DNA of 64,000 nt from Streptomyces griseofuscus (GCF_014673495.1 NZ_CP051008.1:1-64000); one strand, 5' to 3'; counted from the stretch's first letter, positions 28,407 through 36,706 are shown. A program made the numbers and translations. Notes: a model not told the origin generated them from the letters alone.

Positions 28407-30586
28407 GCCTGCCCCCAGGTGGAGAAGCCGAGGTCCAGGTGCCCGAGACCGGACAGGCGCTGCACCTGGGAAACGAACGCCCGGGTGAACAGGCGCTGCG
28501 CCGACAGCTCGCCGTACCGGTCGATGTGGTCGTGGACGATCTGGTGGTCGGCGGCGGCGCGGTTGCGCCAGTCCAGGACCTGCTCGCGGGTGAGGTCCTC
28601 GAGGACGAGCTCCTGGTCGTCGTCGACGTCGGCGAACTCCGGCTCCGGAGCGGCGACGGCGGCCGGGCGCGGCGCGGGCATCGCGACCGGGGCCACCGGC
28701 ACGGCCGGAACGTCGTCGGCCGGCTGCGCGGCCGCGGCTTCGGCGCGGTGGGCCTTGGCGGCGGCCTGGCGGGCGCGGACCTGCTCCCACTCGTGCTCGC
28801 GGGCCCACCCCTGGGCGGTCACCCGCTCGTGCAGCTGCCGGTCGGCGGCCGTGCGGCGCTCGTCCTCGGAGGCGTCGGGCATCGCGGCGTCCACGGCGGC
28901 CGCGACCGCGTGGCGCTGGGCGCGGCGGTCGGCCTGCCGGTCCTCGCAGCGCGGGCAGTCCCGGCCGGAGTCCAGCAGCACCCGGTCGTCGCACCGGGCG
29001 TCGCCGCACTGCTGCCGCTGGGGCAGGCCCCGGGCCAGCAGCCAGCCCACCGGGTCGGTGATCGGACCGCCGGTGCGCAGCTGCTCGTCCAGGCGCCGCA
29101 CGAGCCGGTCGGCGAGCACCTGCGCAGCGTCCGTACGGCCCGCGAAGCCCTCCACCCGCTTGAGCTCGCTGCGGGCAGCGGCCTCCACCAGGTGGCGGGC
29201 GGCCGCACGGTCCAGCCGTGCCCAGACCAGGTCCACCGGGGCCAGAACGGCCCGCAGGTCCTGCGGCGGCAGAGGGACCCTCCCTCGCTGCTGCCTGCCC
29301 TGACCCGCACCGTCCACGACCCGCACCGGGCCATCGGCCACCGGCCAGCGGCCGGGCTTCTCGCTGCTGATCGACGGGGACTTCTTCGGCTTCTCCCCGC
29401 GGAGCGGGCCGCCGTCCTCGCGCACGCACGCGCGGTCCGGCAGACCGTGGTTCCCACCACGGCCTTCGCCGGAAAAACCACCAGAGAGCGAGAGAGACCC
29501 ACCGGGAGTAACCACAGAAGCGTGAGAGGCGTGAAGGTGTGCAGCATCGGCGCGGTCTGCCGAATCGGCCTCCAGGCCCTCCCCGGCGCCCTGGACCCCA
29601 GTAACCCCAGGGGGCACAGCCTCCACCGCCGCCTCAAGATCACCGGATGCAGTAACGGCGAGGTCTGAAAACACGGCGTCGGCGGCCTCACGGGCCTCCC
29701 GGACGGCGATCCCGTGCGCCTTGGCGACCGGCAGCAGCCGGACCCGGCTGCGCGCGTTCAGCCCCGACGCGGTCTCGCGCCGGTCGACCGACAGCACGTC
29801 CTGCTCCTGGAGCCGGGAGAGCAGCTTCGCCCCGCCCGCCGGCGAGCAGCCCAGCAGCCGGGCAGCCGTCGCCGCCGGACGGCCCCGCTCGCTGTCCACG
29901 CTGCCCGAGCACAGCTGCAGCCACCCCTTGGAGTTCGAGGACAGCACCATCAGCAGCAGCCCGAGCCGGTCGGTCGCCGCCCCGCGCCCCGTACGGTCCG
30001 CGAGCATCCCGGCCGGGGTCACCCGGCCGCCCTCGTGCGTCCAGCCCGGCGCGAACAGCGCCTCGATCAGCTTCAGGAGCACGATCAGCTCCACCTTCGA
30101 CAGCGCGAGGTCGTGCCGACGGTCCCCGCCGTGCTGCGCCCGGTACATCGGGACCACCCAGCACTCCAGGCCCGTCATCCACCCGGCAGCGTTCGTCGTC
30201 TCGTTCGAGCCGAGCACGCCGCGCTCACGCAGCTCCGGCACCACGTGGTGCGCGACCCGGGACTTCTTCAGCCCGATCCACCGGCCCAGCTCCGTCGCGG
30301 TGATCCGCGCGCTGTAGTCGGTCGCCACCTTGGCCTTCGCCATCAGCACGACGGCCGCCAGGCGCACCGGGTCGTCCGCACCCTTGAGGCCGGGGTCCGC
30401 CAGCAGCGCGCGAACCGCCGCGAGCAGCCGGGTGCGCATCGTCTTCGTCAGCTGGAGCGGGTTGCCGACCCTCAGCGGCACAACCGGCCCGGCCTGCGCC
30501 GGGACCGACCGCAGCCGACGGCGCGCAGCCTCGCCGACGAACGTACGGGGGCGCGGGAGCGCGGCCGGTGCCGCCACGGCGCTCAC
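28403..30586 (-). CDS. Replication-initiator candidate with winged-helix domains
   Basis: 727 aa from a GTG at 30,586 (no clear ribosome binding site; the open frame extends 78 codons further up, so the start is uncertain). N-terminal part has an HTH-like TATELGRWIGLKKSRVAHH (about residues 98-116) and a second winged-helix-like ATAARLLGCSPAGGAKLLSR (about 225-245). A low-complexity linker follows, then a cysteine pair arrangement (CGDARC, CPRC) like a zinc ribbon and a charged C-terminus. Its size, position ahead of a DciA-like gene and tap-tpg, and the repeat-bearing region upstream suggest it is the plasmid Rep. I do not recognise the exact family. Confidence 0.55.
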   Translation of the reverse strand: MSAVAAPAALPRPRTFVGEAARRRLRSVPAQAGPVVPLRVGNPLQLTKTMRTRLLAAVRALLADPGLKGADDPVRLAAVVLMAKAKVATDYSARITATELGRWIGLKKSRVAHHVVPELRERGVLGSNETTNAAGWMTGLECWVVPMYRAQHGGDRRHDLALSKVELIVLLKLIEALFAPGWTHEGGRVTPAGMLADRTGRGAATDRLGLLLMVLSSNSKGWLQLCSGSVDSERGRPAATAARLLGCSPAGGAKLLSRLQEQDVLSVDRRETASGLNARSRVRLLPVAKAHGIAVREAREAADAVFSDLAVTASGDLEAAVEAVPPGVTGVQGAGEGLEADSADRADAAHLHASHASVVTPGGSLSLSGGFSGEGRGGNHGLPDRACVREDGGPLRGEKPKKSPSISSEKPGRWPVADGPVRVVDGAGQGRQQRGRVPLPPQDLRAVLAPVDLVWARLDRAAARHLVEAAARSELKRVEGFAGRTDAAQVLADRLVRRLDEQLRTGGPITDPVGWLLARGLPQRQQCGDARCDDRVLLDSGRDCPRCEDRQADRRAQRHAVAAAVDAAMPDASEDERRTAADRQLHERVTAQGWAREHEWEQVRARQAAAKAHRAEAAAAQPADDVPAVPVAPVAMPAPRPAAVAAPEPEFADVDDDQELVLEDLTREQVLDWRNRAAADHQIVHDHIDRYGELSAQRLFTRAFVSQVQRLSGLGHLDLGFSTWGQA

Positions 30587-30735
30587 CGGCCCACCGCCCC
30601 GGCGAGGGCACCGGAAGCCGTACCGGCCGTGATCTTCTGCGTCTGCATGGGGCCGGTGTACACGCCAAAGCGGACACCCCCCTGAGCAGCCGAAACGCTC
30701 GAATCCTGATCCACGCGACGACCCTGCACCGCGAG

Positions 30736-30749
30736 CCCTGTGGACAGAG
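30736..30749. promoter_or_regulatory. DnaA-box-like CCCTGTGGACAGAG (copy 2 of 3)
   Basis: Same 14-bp word as at 23,383 and 58,739, located 150 bases upstream of the Rep-candidate start. Confidence 0.55.
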
Positions 30750-30954
30750 GCCGGTGAGCCCCGATTGCCCCCCTCGCTCCCGCACGGCGGGCAACGATCT
30801 CGGATCGCGTCCCGCCACACGGGAAGCCGCCCTCGCGGACGGTCCCGTCGACGGAGTTGCGGACGACGTCCGCGAACGGGTGCATGAGCCGGGCGACCGA
30901 CGTCGCGGCCGGGGTCGGCGAGACCACCCCGAAACTGCTGCTCTTGTAGCTTCC

Positions 30955-30977
30955 TACCGGAAATCCAACTTCCGGTA
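30955..30977. promoter_or_regulatory. Inverted repeat TACCGGAA-N7-TTCCGGTA
   Basis: Perfect 8-bp arms, directly after TAGCTTCCTA, a word that also appears twice upstream of the GntR gene. Possible operator of the rep promoter. Confidence 0.5.
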
Positions 30978-31303
30978 CGGAACGGAAAAAGAAGGGCGAA
31001 CGGTACGCCGATCCCGTCACACGGGACGACCGCCGCGCCTGAACCGGGGTGAAACGGACAGGGTCAAGCTGACAGGGGGACACCACTTCGGGCACTATGA
31101 GAAACGACCTGCTCTCCATATAGCTGGACCGACCGAGCCCTCCGGGCTGGACCGACCCCCAGGTGTGCGGATGAGTCAGGGACCGCCCCCTTCGTGAGAA
31201 AAGGGCGGGCCTGGATCGGGTGGGGGGAGATTTCTCCTCTCCTCTTGATCTTGGTGAACCGCAGGACCCCTCACGGGGCCCCGCGGCTCAGCGGGACGTG
31301 GCC

Positions 31304-31440
31304 GTTATCAGCGGCCGGGTGTTGCTGAGGTGCAGGACTTGACCGTCGTCAAACGGCCGGGTCTTGCGGGTAGGGCGCCGACCGCGTCAACGGTCGGGGT
31401 GCTGCTGGTGGCCCTTGTCGAAGGCGGGGTTTTGCTAGGT
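31304..31440 (+). repeat. Four degenerate ~40-bp tandem repeats
   Basis: Units contain CGGCCGGGTGTTGC, CGGCCGGGTCTTGC, CGGTCGGGGTGCTGC and GGCGGGGTTTTGC, starting near 31,312, 31,354, 31,391 and 31,432, and most are preceded by GTCAA or GTCGAA. No reading frame explains the period. Could be iterons or repeated small hairpins. Confidence 0.5.
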
Positions 31441-31590
31441 GAACTGGCTCGATGAGCCGAAGCTCAGGACCGGCGTCAACCGGAACTGAGCAGCCGAACT
31501 GAGGTGTCACGCCCAGTCGGTGCGAAGGGCCGCGCTGGCCGAAGCGGATTGTCCGTCCGCAAGGTGGCCGCGCGGCCGGTGGCGGCTACG

Positions 31591-32358
31591 TCACCCCGAC
31601 CCCCTTGAATCCGAGGCTGGCGTCGGCGTGCCCTCATCCGCTTTCGCGGCCTCGGGGAAGCGGTCGGCGAGGCCCTTGAGGAGACGCAGGTAGTTCTCGC
31701 GGTGCGGACGCCGGGGGCTGGTCTGACCCAACTCCCAGCGCGTGACCGCGACCCTCTTCACGCCCACGGCGTCCGCGACGTCCTGCTGCGTGAGGCCGGC
31801 CGCCAGGCGCAGCTTCGCGCGCACCTGCGGAGACGGCAGCGCCTCGGGCAGGCCGTTCAGCAGAGCGTCCACCCGCTGCGAGCGGTCCGAGTCGGACATA
31901 GCCACCCCTTCCATGATCGTTGCAACTACGAAAGATACACGATCGGGCAGCTCCACCACAACCACGCCGGCCTCCACCAGCTGCTCGTAGCCGACGCAGT
32001 CGTCGACGAACAGGCTCGGCTCGCGCCAAGCGATGACGACGCGCGGGATGCCGGCCTCGAGGATCCGCCGCGCGCAGGGCGTACGGGAGGCGCTGCGCTG
32101 GGAGCAGGGCTCCAGCGAGCTGTAGATCGTCGCACCCGCGAGGCGCGGGTCGTCCTGGGGGAGTTGGGCGAGGGCGACTTCCTCCGCGTGCTCGCGGGGG
32201 CCGGTCGCGCGGGAGTAGCCGGACGCCAGCTCGGTGCCGTCCTCGCCGACGATGACCGCTCCGACCGAGTAGGCGCCGGGTGCCGGAGGGCACAGCGCGG
32301 CGAGGTCGATCGCACGCTGTATCCAGCGCAGGTCCTGGGCTCGGTCGGGGGCGTACAT
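31591..32358 (-). CDS. RibD-type deaminase fused to a Tap-like HTH domain
   Basis: 255 aa. Residues 1-140 form a cytidine/pyrimidine-deaminase domain with the zinc ligands HAEE (H57, E59) and PCSQ...PC (C85, C95). Residues 154-255 are an XRE-type HTH closely resembling the N-terminus of Tap in this window (KLRLAAGLTQQDVADAVGV, then YLRLLKGLADRFPEA). The junction contains an internal ATG (31,899) with GGAAGGGGTGG upstream and an AT-rich palindromic patch, as if a separate gene had been joined. The protein may be made as a fusion, or the HTH (102 aa) may be expressed alone. Its ATG overlaps the stop of the reductase gene by one base. Confidence 0.75.
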   Translation of the reverse strand: MYAPDRAQDLRWIQRAIDLAALCPPAPGAYSVGAVIVGEDGTELASGYSRATGPREHAEEVALAQLPQDDPRLAGATIYSSLEPCSQRSASRTPCARRILEAGIPRVVIAWREPSLFVDDCVGYEQLVEAGVVVVELPDRVSFVVATIMEGVAMSDSDRSQRVDALLNGLPEALPSPQVRAKLRLAAGLTQQDVADAVGVKRVAVTRWELGQTSPRRPHRENYLRLLKGLADRFPEAAKADEGTPTPASDSRGSG

Positions 32359-33041
32359 CAGGCGGTGCGCTCCTTCGGGGAGTAGCGGACGAAGACGACG
32401 TCGTCGATCGCCCGGATCTCCAGCACCTTCATCCGGGCCGTCGATCCGCCGGGGTAGTCGGCGGCGCCCAGGAAGCGGGCCGCCTCCGGCTGACCCACCA
32501 GCAGGGGCGCGATGGCGAGATGCACCTCGTCGGCGAGGTCCGCGGCCATGAGCTGGGTGTGGATCGTGCCGCCGCCCTCCACCATGAGCCGACCGACTCC
32601 ACGGCGCCCGAGCTCATCGAGGACCAGGCCCCAGTCGAGCTCCGGGCCGACGCTGACGACGTCGGCCAAGCCGTCGAGCGTGGCGCGCACCTTCTCCACC
32701 GCGGCGTCGACGGTGACGACCAACTTTTGGTCGCCGTGGTGCCAGAAGTTGAGGTCGGCGGACAGGTCCCCGGTCCGGGTGACCGTGACCTTGAGCGGGT
32801 AAGCCGGCTTGCCCTCCGCGACGCGCTGATCCCTGCGTTCCTCGCTGTTGACCAGGAGGCGCGGGTTGTCCTTCCGCATGGTCGTCGCGCCGATCAGGAT
32901 GGCGTCGGACTCCGCGCGGACCTGGTCGACGCGGTCGAAGTCGGCCGCGTTGGACAGGCGCAGCCGCTCGGGGCTGGCGTCGTCCAGGTAGCCGTCGACC
33001 GACATGGCAGCGGAGAGGATGACGTACGGGCGTGTGGTCAT
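32358..33041 (-). CDS. RibD C-terminal (pyrimidine/dihydrofolate-type) reductase
   Basis: 227 aa. YVILSAAMSVDGYLDDAS at the start, then ESDAILIGATTMRKDNPRLL and GRLMVEGGGTIHTQL are the signature segments of the RibD reductase domain, an NADPH-dependent enzyme of the dihydrofolate-reductase fold. Next to a RibD-like deaminase it makes up a split RibD pair, acting on a riboflavin-type pyrimidine or a related nucleoside-like substrate. The substrate cannot be told from sequence. Downstream of the regulator by about 20 bases. Confidence 0.8.
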   Translation of the reverse strand: MTTRPYVILSAAMSVDGYLDDASPERLRLSNAADFDRVDQVRAESDAILIGATTMRKDNPRLLVNSEERRDQRVAEGKPAYPLKVTVTRTGDLSADLNFWHHGDQKLVVTVDAAVEKVRATLDGLADVVSVGPELDWGLVLDELGRRGVGRLMVEGGGTIHTQLMAADLADEVHLAIAPLLVGQPEAARFLGAADYPGGSTARMKVLEIRAIDDVVFVRYSPKERTA

Positions 33042-33063
33042 GGGGGTCAGTGATCCGTTTCTC

Positions 33064-34497
33064 TCAGGACTCGTGGGCAAGGACGGCGTCGAAGTTCTCA
33101 CGGAAGGCGGACACCTCCGGCTGGCGCTGCCACGGGACCAGCGTCCTGTCGAGGTTGACCAGCTCGCGCATGATTCGGCCGGAGCCGGTGTCCCTCGCGA
33201 CGGCCAGCGCCTGGAGGCCGACGGCGGCGGCCTCCTCCGGTGAGCCGGCGCCAGCGTGGGCGACTGCGGCGCGGGCCAGGTAGACACCCCGATCCCGGTG
33301 GTAGCCCGCAGGCAGGGCCTTGATGGCGTTGGTGAAGACCTCCGCGGCCTGGGCGTGCTTCCCCAGCACCTCCAGGCCCTGCGCGCGGTGCACATCGAGG
33401 TACTGCTCGTTCAGCCACACTCCCCATGGGGTGGTGTCGCTGGAGACGCGATCAAGGGCGTTGCGGACGTCGTCGATCGCGCGCTCGCTGTCGCTGGACT
33501 CGCCCCGGAGAGCGTGGCCGTACGACTCGTAGGTCCGGGCGACGGCCGCGAGGCGGCTCCGGGGCCGCGCCATCCGCTGCGCCGCTTCGGCCAGGTCGAC
33601 GACGTCGACCAAGTCTCGCTTCTCCCCGGCGAGCTGCGCCTTGCGGGCCATGACGTAGGAGGTCAGGTCACCGTCGCCGACGGTGTGACTCCACTGGAAC
33701 GCCCTGTCGAGCCAGAACTCAGCGCTGCTGAAATCACCCATGTCCTGGTAGAGCCAGGAGGCGAACTCCGCGTACTGCGTCTGGAGTTCCATCAGGTCCT
33801 GACGGTCGGCGCCCTTGGTGTCCTGGCGCAGCGTCTTGATCTTCTCGATGTGCTCGCGCACCGCCGCGATGGCGTGCCGCGGCCCCAGCAGGTTGTCGTT
33901 GTCGATCAGCAGTCGGCGTGCCTGCCTGAAGTGCTCGATGGGCGTTCCGCTGTACGCGGCCGCCAGCCGTGGGGGCTGCTTCAGGCCCTGAACAACCTCG
34001 GAGTCCGCGACCGCCGGCGTGCCCGCGCCGAATGCGGCCGCAGCGCCGATGCCCACCCCACCACGCAGCAAGTCGCGTCGATCGAGCGCCACGAATACCA
34101 CCGATCCATCCCGTAGACGAGCGGGGACAAAGATCCCCTCATGATCAGACGCTGCCCGCTCGATGCCCGCTGTGGCCAGCCCGATCGACGCTTCGGATAC
34201 ATGGGGAGCAGAAACGGATACAGAGGCCCGAGCGGATACACCCGGGGCGATCCGCTCCCAGAGGTCGACCAGCACACCGCCGGCCCGGAGCAGGGAATCG
34301 ATCAGCTCGACTTCCGCCCGGTCCTTCGGGGGGCGGCTGGCGTTCTCCCATTTCTGCAGCTTGGAGTGCGACATGAAGGACTTCGCGGCCAGCTCCCGGA
34401 GGGACATGCCGCGGACCTTTCGGAGCTCTCGAAGCGTGTATCCGAAGCGGTGCAGAGGCGACTGCTCCGGCGTCAGCACGTTCGGCTGCTGCCCCAC
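33064..34497 (-). CDS. XRE-family regulator with TPR-like C-terminal region
   Basis: 477 aa. N-terminal HTH (TLRELRKVRGMSLRELAAKS...SKLQKWE, about residues 21-60) followed by a helical body with repeated TPR-like motifs (YAEFASWLYQDMGDFSSAE, RTYESYGHAL, AQGLEVLGKHAQAAEVF). Such regulators control neighbouring genes, often with a signal bound by the TPR part. GTG at 34,497 preferred because GGAGGG lies eight bases upstream; the frame extends eight codons further. A perfect palindrome lies just upstream. Heads the operon with the reductase and deaminase genes. Confidence 0.75.
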   Translation of the reverse strand: MGQQPNVLTPEQSPLHRFGYTLRELRKVRGMSLRELAAKSFMSHSKLQKWENASRPPKDRAEVELIDSLLRAGGVLVDLWERIAPGVSARASVSVSAPHVSEASIGLATAGIERAASDHEGIFVPARLRDGSVVFVALDRRDLLRGGVGIGAAAAFGAGTPAVADSEVVQGLKQPPRLAAAYSGTPIEHFRQARRLLIDNDNLLGPRHAIAAVREHIEKIKTLRQDTKGADRQDLMELQTQYAEFASWLYQDMGDFSSAEFWLDRAFQWSHTVGDGDLTSYVMARKAQLAGEKRDLVDVVDLAEAAQRMARPRSRLAAVARTYESYGHALRGESSDSERAIDDVRNALDRVSSDTTPWGVWLNEQYLDVHRAQGLEVLGKHAQAAEVFTNAIKALPAGYHRDRGVYLARAAVAHAGAGSPEEAAAVGLQALAVARDTGSGRIMRELVNLDRTLVPWQRQPEVSAFRENFDAVLAHES

Positions 34498-34524
34498 TTG
34501 GTGATCCCTCCATGTCTCCACTCG

Positions 34525-34547
34525 GTGTATCCAGCGGCTGGATACAC
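34525..34547. promoter_or_regulatory. 23-bp palindrome upstream of the XRE/TPR regulator
   Basis: GTGTATCCAGC and its exact complement flank a single central base. About 28 bases upstream of the regulator start; probable autoregulatory operator. Its outer GTGTAT/ATACAC is shared with the palindrome at 18,276. Confidence 0.7.
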
Positions 34548-34650
34548 GTCCGATCTAGAACTCGCTCCCGGGCTGGGCCTACAACTTTGCTAACGAAGTT
34601 GGACCGGCCAAGGAGGGACGAACATGCGCAACGGGACGTGGGAAAGGGCG

Positions 34651-34992
34651 TCAGTCGCTTCGGCCCTTCTCGATCCGTTCGAGGCGTGCGGCGAGGTCGG
34701 CGACCTGCTCCTCAAGGACCTTGAGGGCGCGGGCAGTCGAGTCTTCACTGGACTCGGAAGCGGTCTCCGTGATGAAGCTGCCGCGTCCTTGGTGGGAGTA
34801 GATGAGCCCCGCCGTGCGCAGCTCCGTCAGGGCCCGCTGGACGGTGCCGGCCGCGACGCCGTACTCCTCCGCCAGCTCGCGTGTGCTCGGCAGTTTCGTC
34901 CCGGCGGTCCAGCGGCCGGAGCGGATCTTGTCGCGGACATCCTGAACGATTCGCTGGTACGGCTGCACGGCCTCGTTGCTCATGAGCGACAT
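34651..34992 (-). CDS. Short GntR-family (YtrA-like) regulator
   Basis: 113 aa. Classic GntR winged-helix: YQRIVQDVRDKIRSGRW, TKLPSTRELAEEYGVAAGTV, QRALTELRTAGLIYSHQGRG (about residues 12-72). It has only a short coiled C-terminal tail (ALKVLEEQVADLAARLERIE) in place of a ligand domain. Similar short GntR proteins such as KorSA and TraR repress transfer and replication genes in Streptomyces elements. TAGCTTCC repeats lie upstream. Confidence 0.8.
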   Translation of the reverse strand: MSLMSNEAVQPYQRIVQDVRDKIRSGRWTAGTKLPSTRELAEEYGVAAGTVQRALTELRTAGLIYSHQGRGSFITETASESSEDSTARALKVLEEQVADLAARLERIEKGRSD

Positions 34993-35046
34993 CGTAGGTC
35001 GACCCCCTCGTCTTAGCTAGCTTCCATAGCTTCCTCAACCAAGCAC

Positions 35047-35077
35047 TTGACACGCCCCCGACTGTATCTGCTAAGTT
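35047..35077 (+). promoter_or_regulatory. Promoter candidate
   Basis: TTGACA (35,047-35,052) and TAAGTT (35,072-35,077), spaced 19 bases, upstream of the small gene at 35,170. Spacing is longer than ideal. Confidence 0.4.
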
Positions 35078-35169
35078 ATGTATGTCGACAGGGTGAGGCG
35101 GTCGGCAAAAGCCCCCACCTGCCACTTCTCGGGATCACACAGCCCGGCACTCGAAGGGAGCACCACCCC

Positions 35170-35550
35170 ATGAACACCACTCGCCGCCCCGCTGCCAGCC
35201 TCGCCACCGAGACCTTCGACGCGGAGACCCTCGCCCTCCTGGAGGCCGTCGAGGTTCCGCTCCCCGACTTCGCCGACATCGACGCGGACATCGCCTTCGG
35301 CACGCCACTGGAGATGTACGCCGCCGGCCCCCTGCCCCACGAGCGACTGGACGGCCTGGACATCACCGCCGCCCTCGCCGCGATCGAGGCCCGCGAGAAC
35401 CGCATGCTCGCCGCCCGCGACATCGCCGCCACCGACCCGACCGCCACCGAGCTGGTGCGCGAACGCCTGGTCGACGTGCTCCTCCCCTACGCCGCGCAGA
35501 TGCGCATCACGAGGCCGGCCGCCGCGGCGGCCCTGCCGATCGCGGCCTGA
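35170..35550 (+). CDS. Hypothetical protein, 126 aa
   Basis: ATG start with GAAGGGAG ten bases upstream. The protein is acidic in the first half (DFADIDADIAFG) and helical later (ALAAIEARENRMLAARDIA). Unrecognised. Followed by a hairpin terminator. Confidence 0.55.
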   Translation: MNTTRRPAASLATETFDAETLALLEAVEVPLPDFADIDADIAFGTPLEMYAAGPLPHERLDGLDITAALAAIEARENRMLAARDIAATDPTATELVRERLVDVLLPYAAQMRITRPAAAAALPIAA

Positions 35551-35564
35551 ACTCCGCACCACCC

Positions 35565-35584
35565 GCCGGGTCTTCGGACCCGGC
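35565..35584 (+). terminator. GCCGGGTC-TTCG-GACCCGGC terminator hairpin
   Basis: Perfect 8-bp stem with a UUCG tetraloop, 15 bases after the stop codon. Confidence 0.7.
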
Positions 35585-35984
35585 TCCCCCACCCGGAACC
35601 GCCCCTGCGGGCGGCGCCGGATGAGGGAGCCGGACACGGTCCCCGCCAGCACGAGACGCCCTGGGCGAAGCCCCCACCTCGGTGGGGTGTGGATCCCCGG
35701 AGTGGCCGTTCCTTCTCAACTGAATCAGCGAACATCCGGCGCTACGACTAGCCGGCACTCCCGAGCAAGAGATCTGCGGAGGGGTGTCACCAGGTGAGTC
35801 CTCTGGTTGAACCGGCCCGGTCCGCAGGGGATGCGGACCGCCCGCCCGCAGGCGAAATGCGGGACAGGCAACAGCGACAAGCCAGCCCTGCCGCGCAGAC
35901 AGCACCCGAAGCACCTTTTCCCTTGCCGCCCTCGCGGGCGACAGGCGATCCGAACGCGCGGTGACAAAGGGCGAAGATCGCGGA

Positions 35985-36028
35985 GCCCCGTTGGAGCACG
36001 ACGACCGGTTCGAGTCCGGTCCGGGGCA
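35985..36028 (+). other. tRNA-like minihelix (acceptor stem plus T arm only)
   Basis: GCCCCG (35,985) can pair with CGGGGC (36,022-36,027), followed by A. Directly inside lies a perfect T arm: ACCGG-TTCGAGT-CCGGT (36,004-36,020). Only 12 bases connect the first strand to the T arm, so D and anticodon arms are missing. It lies in an otherwise gene-free stretch (35,551-36,124). It may be a deleted tRNA or an attachment-site remnant. Confidence 0.4.
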
Positions 36029-36124
36029 CTGCGGCCCACGCGCCGCTCGGAGCCGGGCATCCCGCCCGCGCCCGAAACGACGACAACCCCAGGGATCGGA
36101 CCCCCGGGGCTGTCGAGGACCTGC

Positions 36125-36223
36125 ATGGAGGCCCTGTTGAACTCCCTCAGCGTCGCACAGAACGACGACCCCACCGACCCGATCATCGAAGAGGCCCTGC
36201 GCCGGGCCCGCGGCGGGAAGTGA
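36125..36223 (+). CDS. Possible 32-aa small protein
   Basis: ATG with GAGGA five bases upstream; product ends in PTDPIIEEALRRARGGK. Short and unrecognised, but codon use is normal and it lies at the head of the plus-strand transfer cluster. Confidence 0.35.
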   Translation: MEALLNSLSVAQNDDPTDPIIEEALRRARGGK

Positions 36224-36281
36224 CCGCGGACCGGGCTCGCCCCGCTGCCCGGTCCCTCAACTGCTTCTGGAAGTAGGAGAC

Positions 36282-36350
36282 ATGAGGTTCCTCTACCTGC
36301 TCGGCATGGCCAGCCCGTTGATCGTCATCGCGGTCCTCCTGGCCCGCTGA
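36282..36350 (+). CDS. 22-aa membrane peptide
   Basis: MRFLYLLGMASPLIVIAVLL followed by two residues: almost entirely one transmembrane segment. GTAGGAGA lies seven bases upstream. Tiny hydrophobic peptides are found in Streptomyces transfer/spread clusters. Confidence 0.45.
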   Translation: MRFLYLLGMASPLIVIAVLLAR

Positions 36351-36502
36351 CCCGCACGCCGCGCTTCCTGCGTTGCCCAGTCGCCACCGGCCCGCCCCGC
36401 GGCCCGGTGGCGGTGGAGAGCGAAGGAGCACCCGCCCCTCAGCTCGGTTCGGCCCTCGCGGCTGGAGAGCACTTCCCCGACTCCCCGTCCCTGGAGGACC
36501 TC

Positions 36503-36706
36503 GTGATTGCACTGCCCCTCTTCCTGCTCGCCGGTGGCGCCACCTGGCTGTTCTGGCGCTCCGACATGCGAGCGGGCGTCCTGATCGCCGCGCTCGTCTG
36601 CGGCTACGCCCTCGCCACGTCCCCGCTCGCCGGGGCGATCGACGGCATGGGCCACGGCATCGGCACGGCGATCTCCAACGCCAACAACGACGCCGCCAGC
36701 AAGTGA
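36503..36706 (+). CDS. Small two-helix membrane protein, 67 aa
   Basis: GTG start five bases after GGAGG. Hydrophobic segments near residues 2-18 and 24-44, then a hydrophilic tail (GTAISNANNDAASK). Position upstream of the TraB-like gene suggests an Spd-type (spread) membrane protein. The family is not recognisable from sequence. Confidence 0.55.
   Translation: MIALPLFLLAGGATWLFWRSDMRAGVLIAALVCGYALATSPLAGAIDGMGHGIGTAISNANNDAASK

Larger units (their letters stand above)
17657..29850. repeat. Right arm of the inverted duplication (supported extent)
   Basis: Partner of the left arm. The duplicate relationship is clear to the eye up to about 29,850 (partner of 4,420) and probably continues to about 34.7 kb. 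This arm has intact genes, ordinary codon use and continuous synteny into the rest of the window, so it is taken as the true sequence. Confidence 0.88.
30587..31590. other. 1-kb non-coding region upstream of the Rep candidate
   Basis: No convincing ORF. It holds a DnaA-box-like word (30,736), a perfect 8-bp inverted repeat (30,955-30,977), a hairpin near 31,265-31,285, and four degenerate ~40-bp repeats (31,304-31,440). This is a good place for the rep promoter and possibly the internal replication origin. Confidence 0.5.

Noticed and set aside
31304..31440. CRISPR array
   Set aside because: Four units only, degenerate, without distinct spacers and no cas genes in the window.
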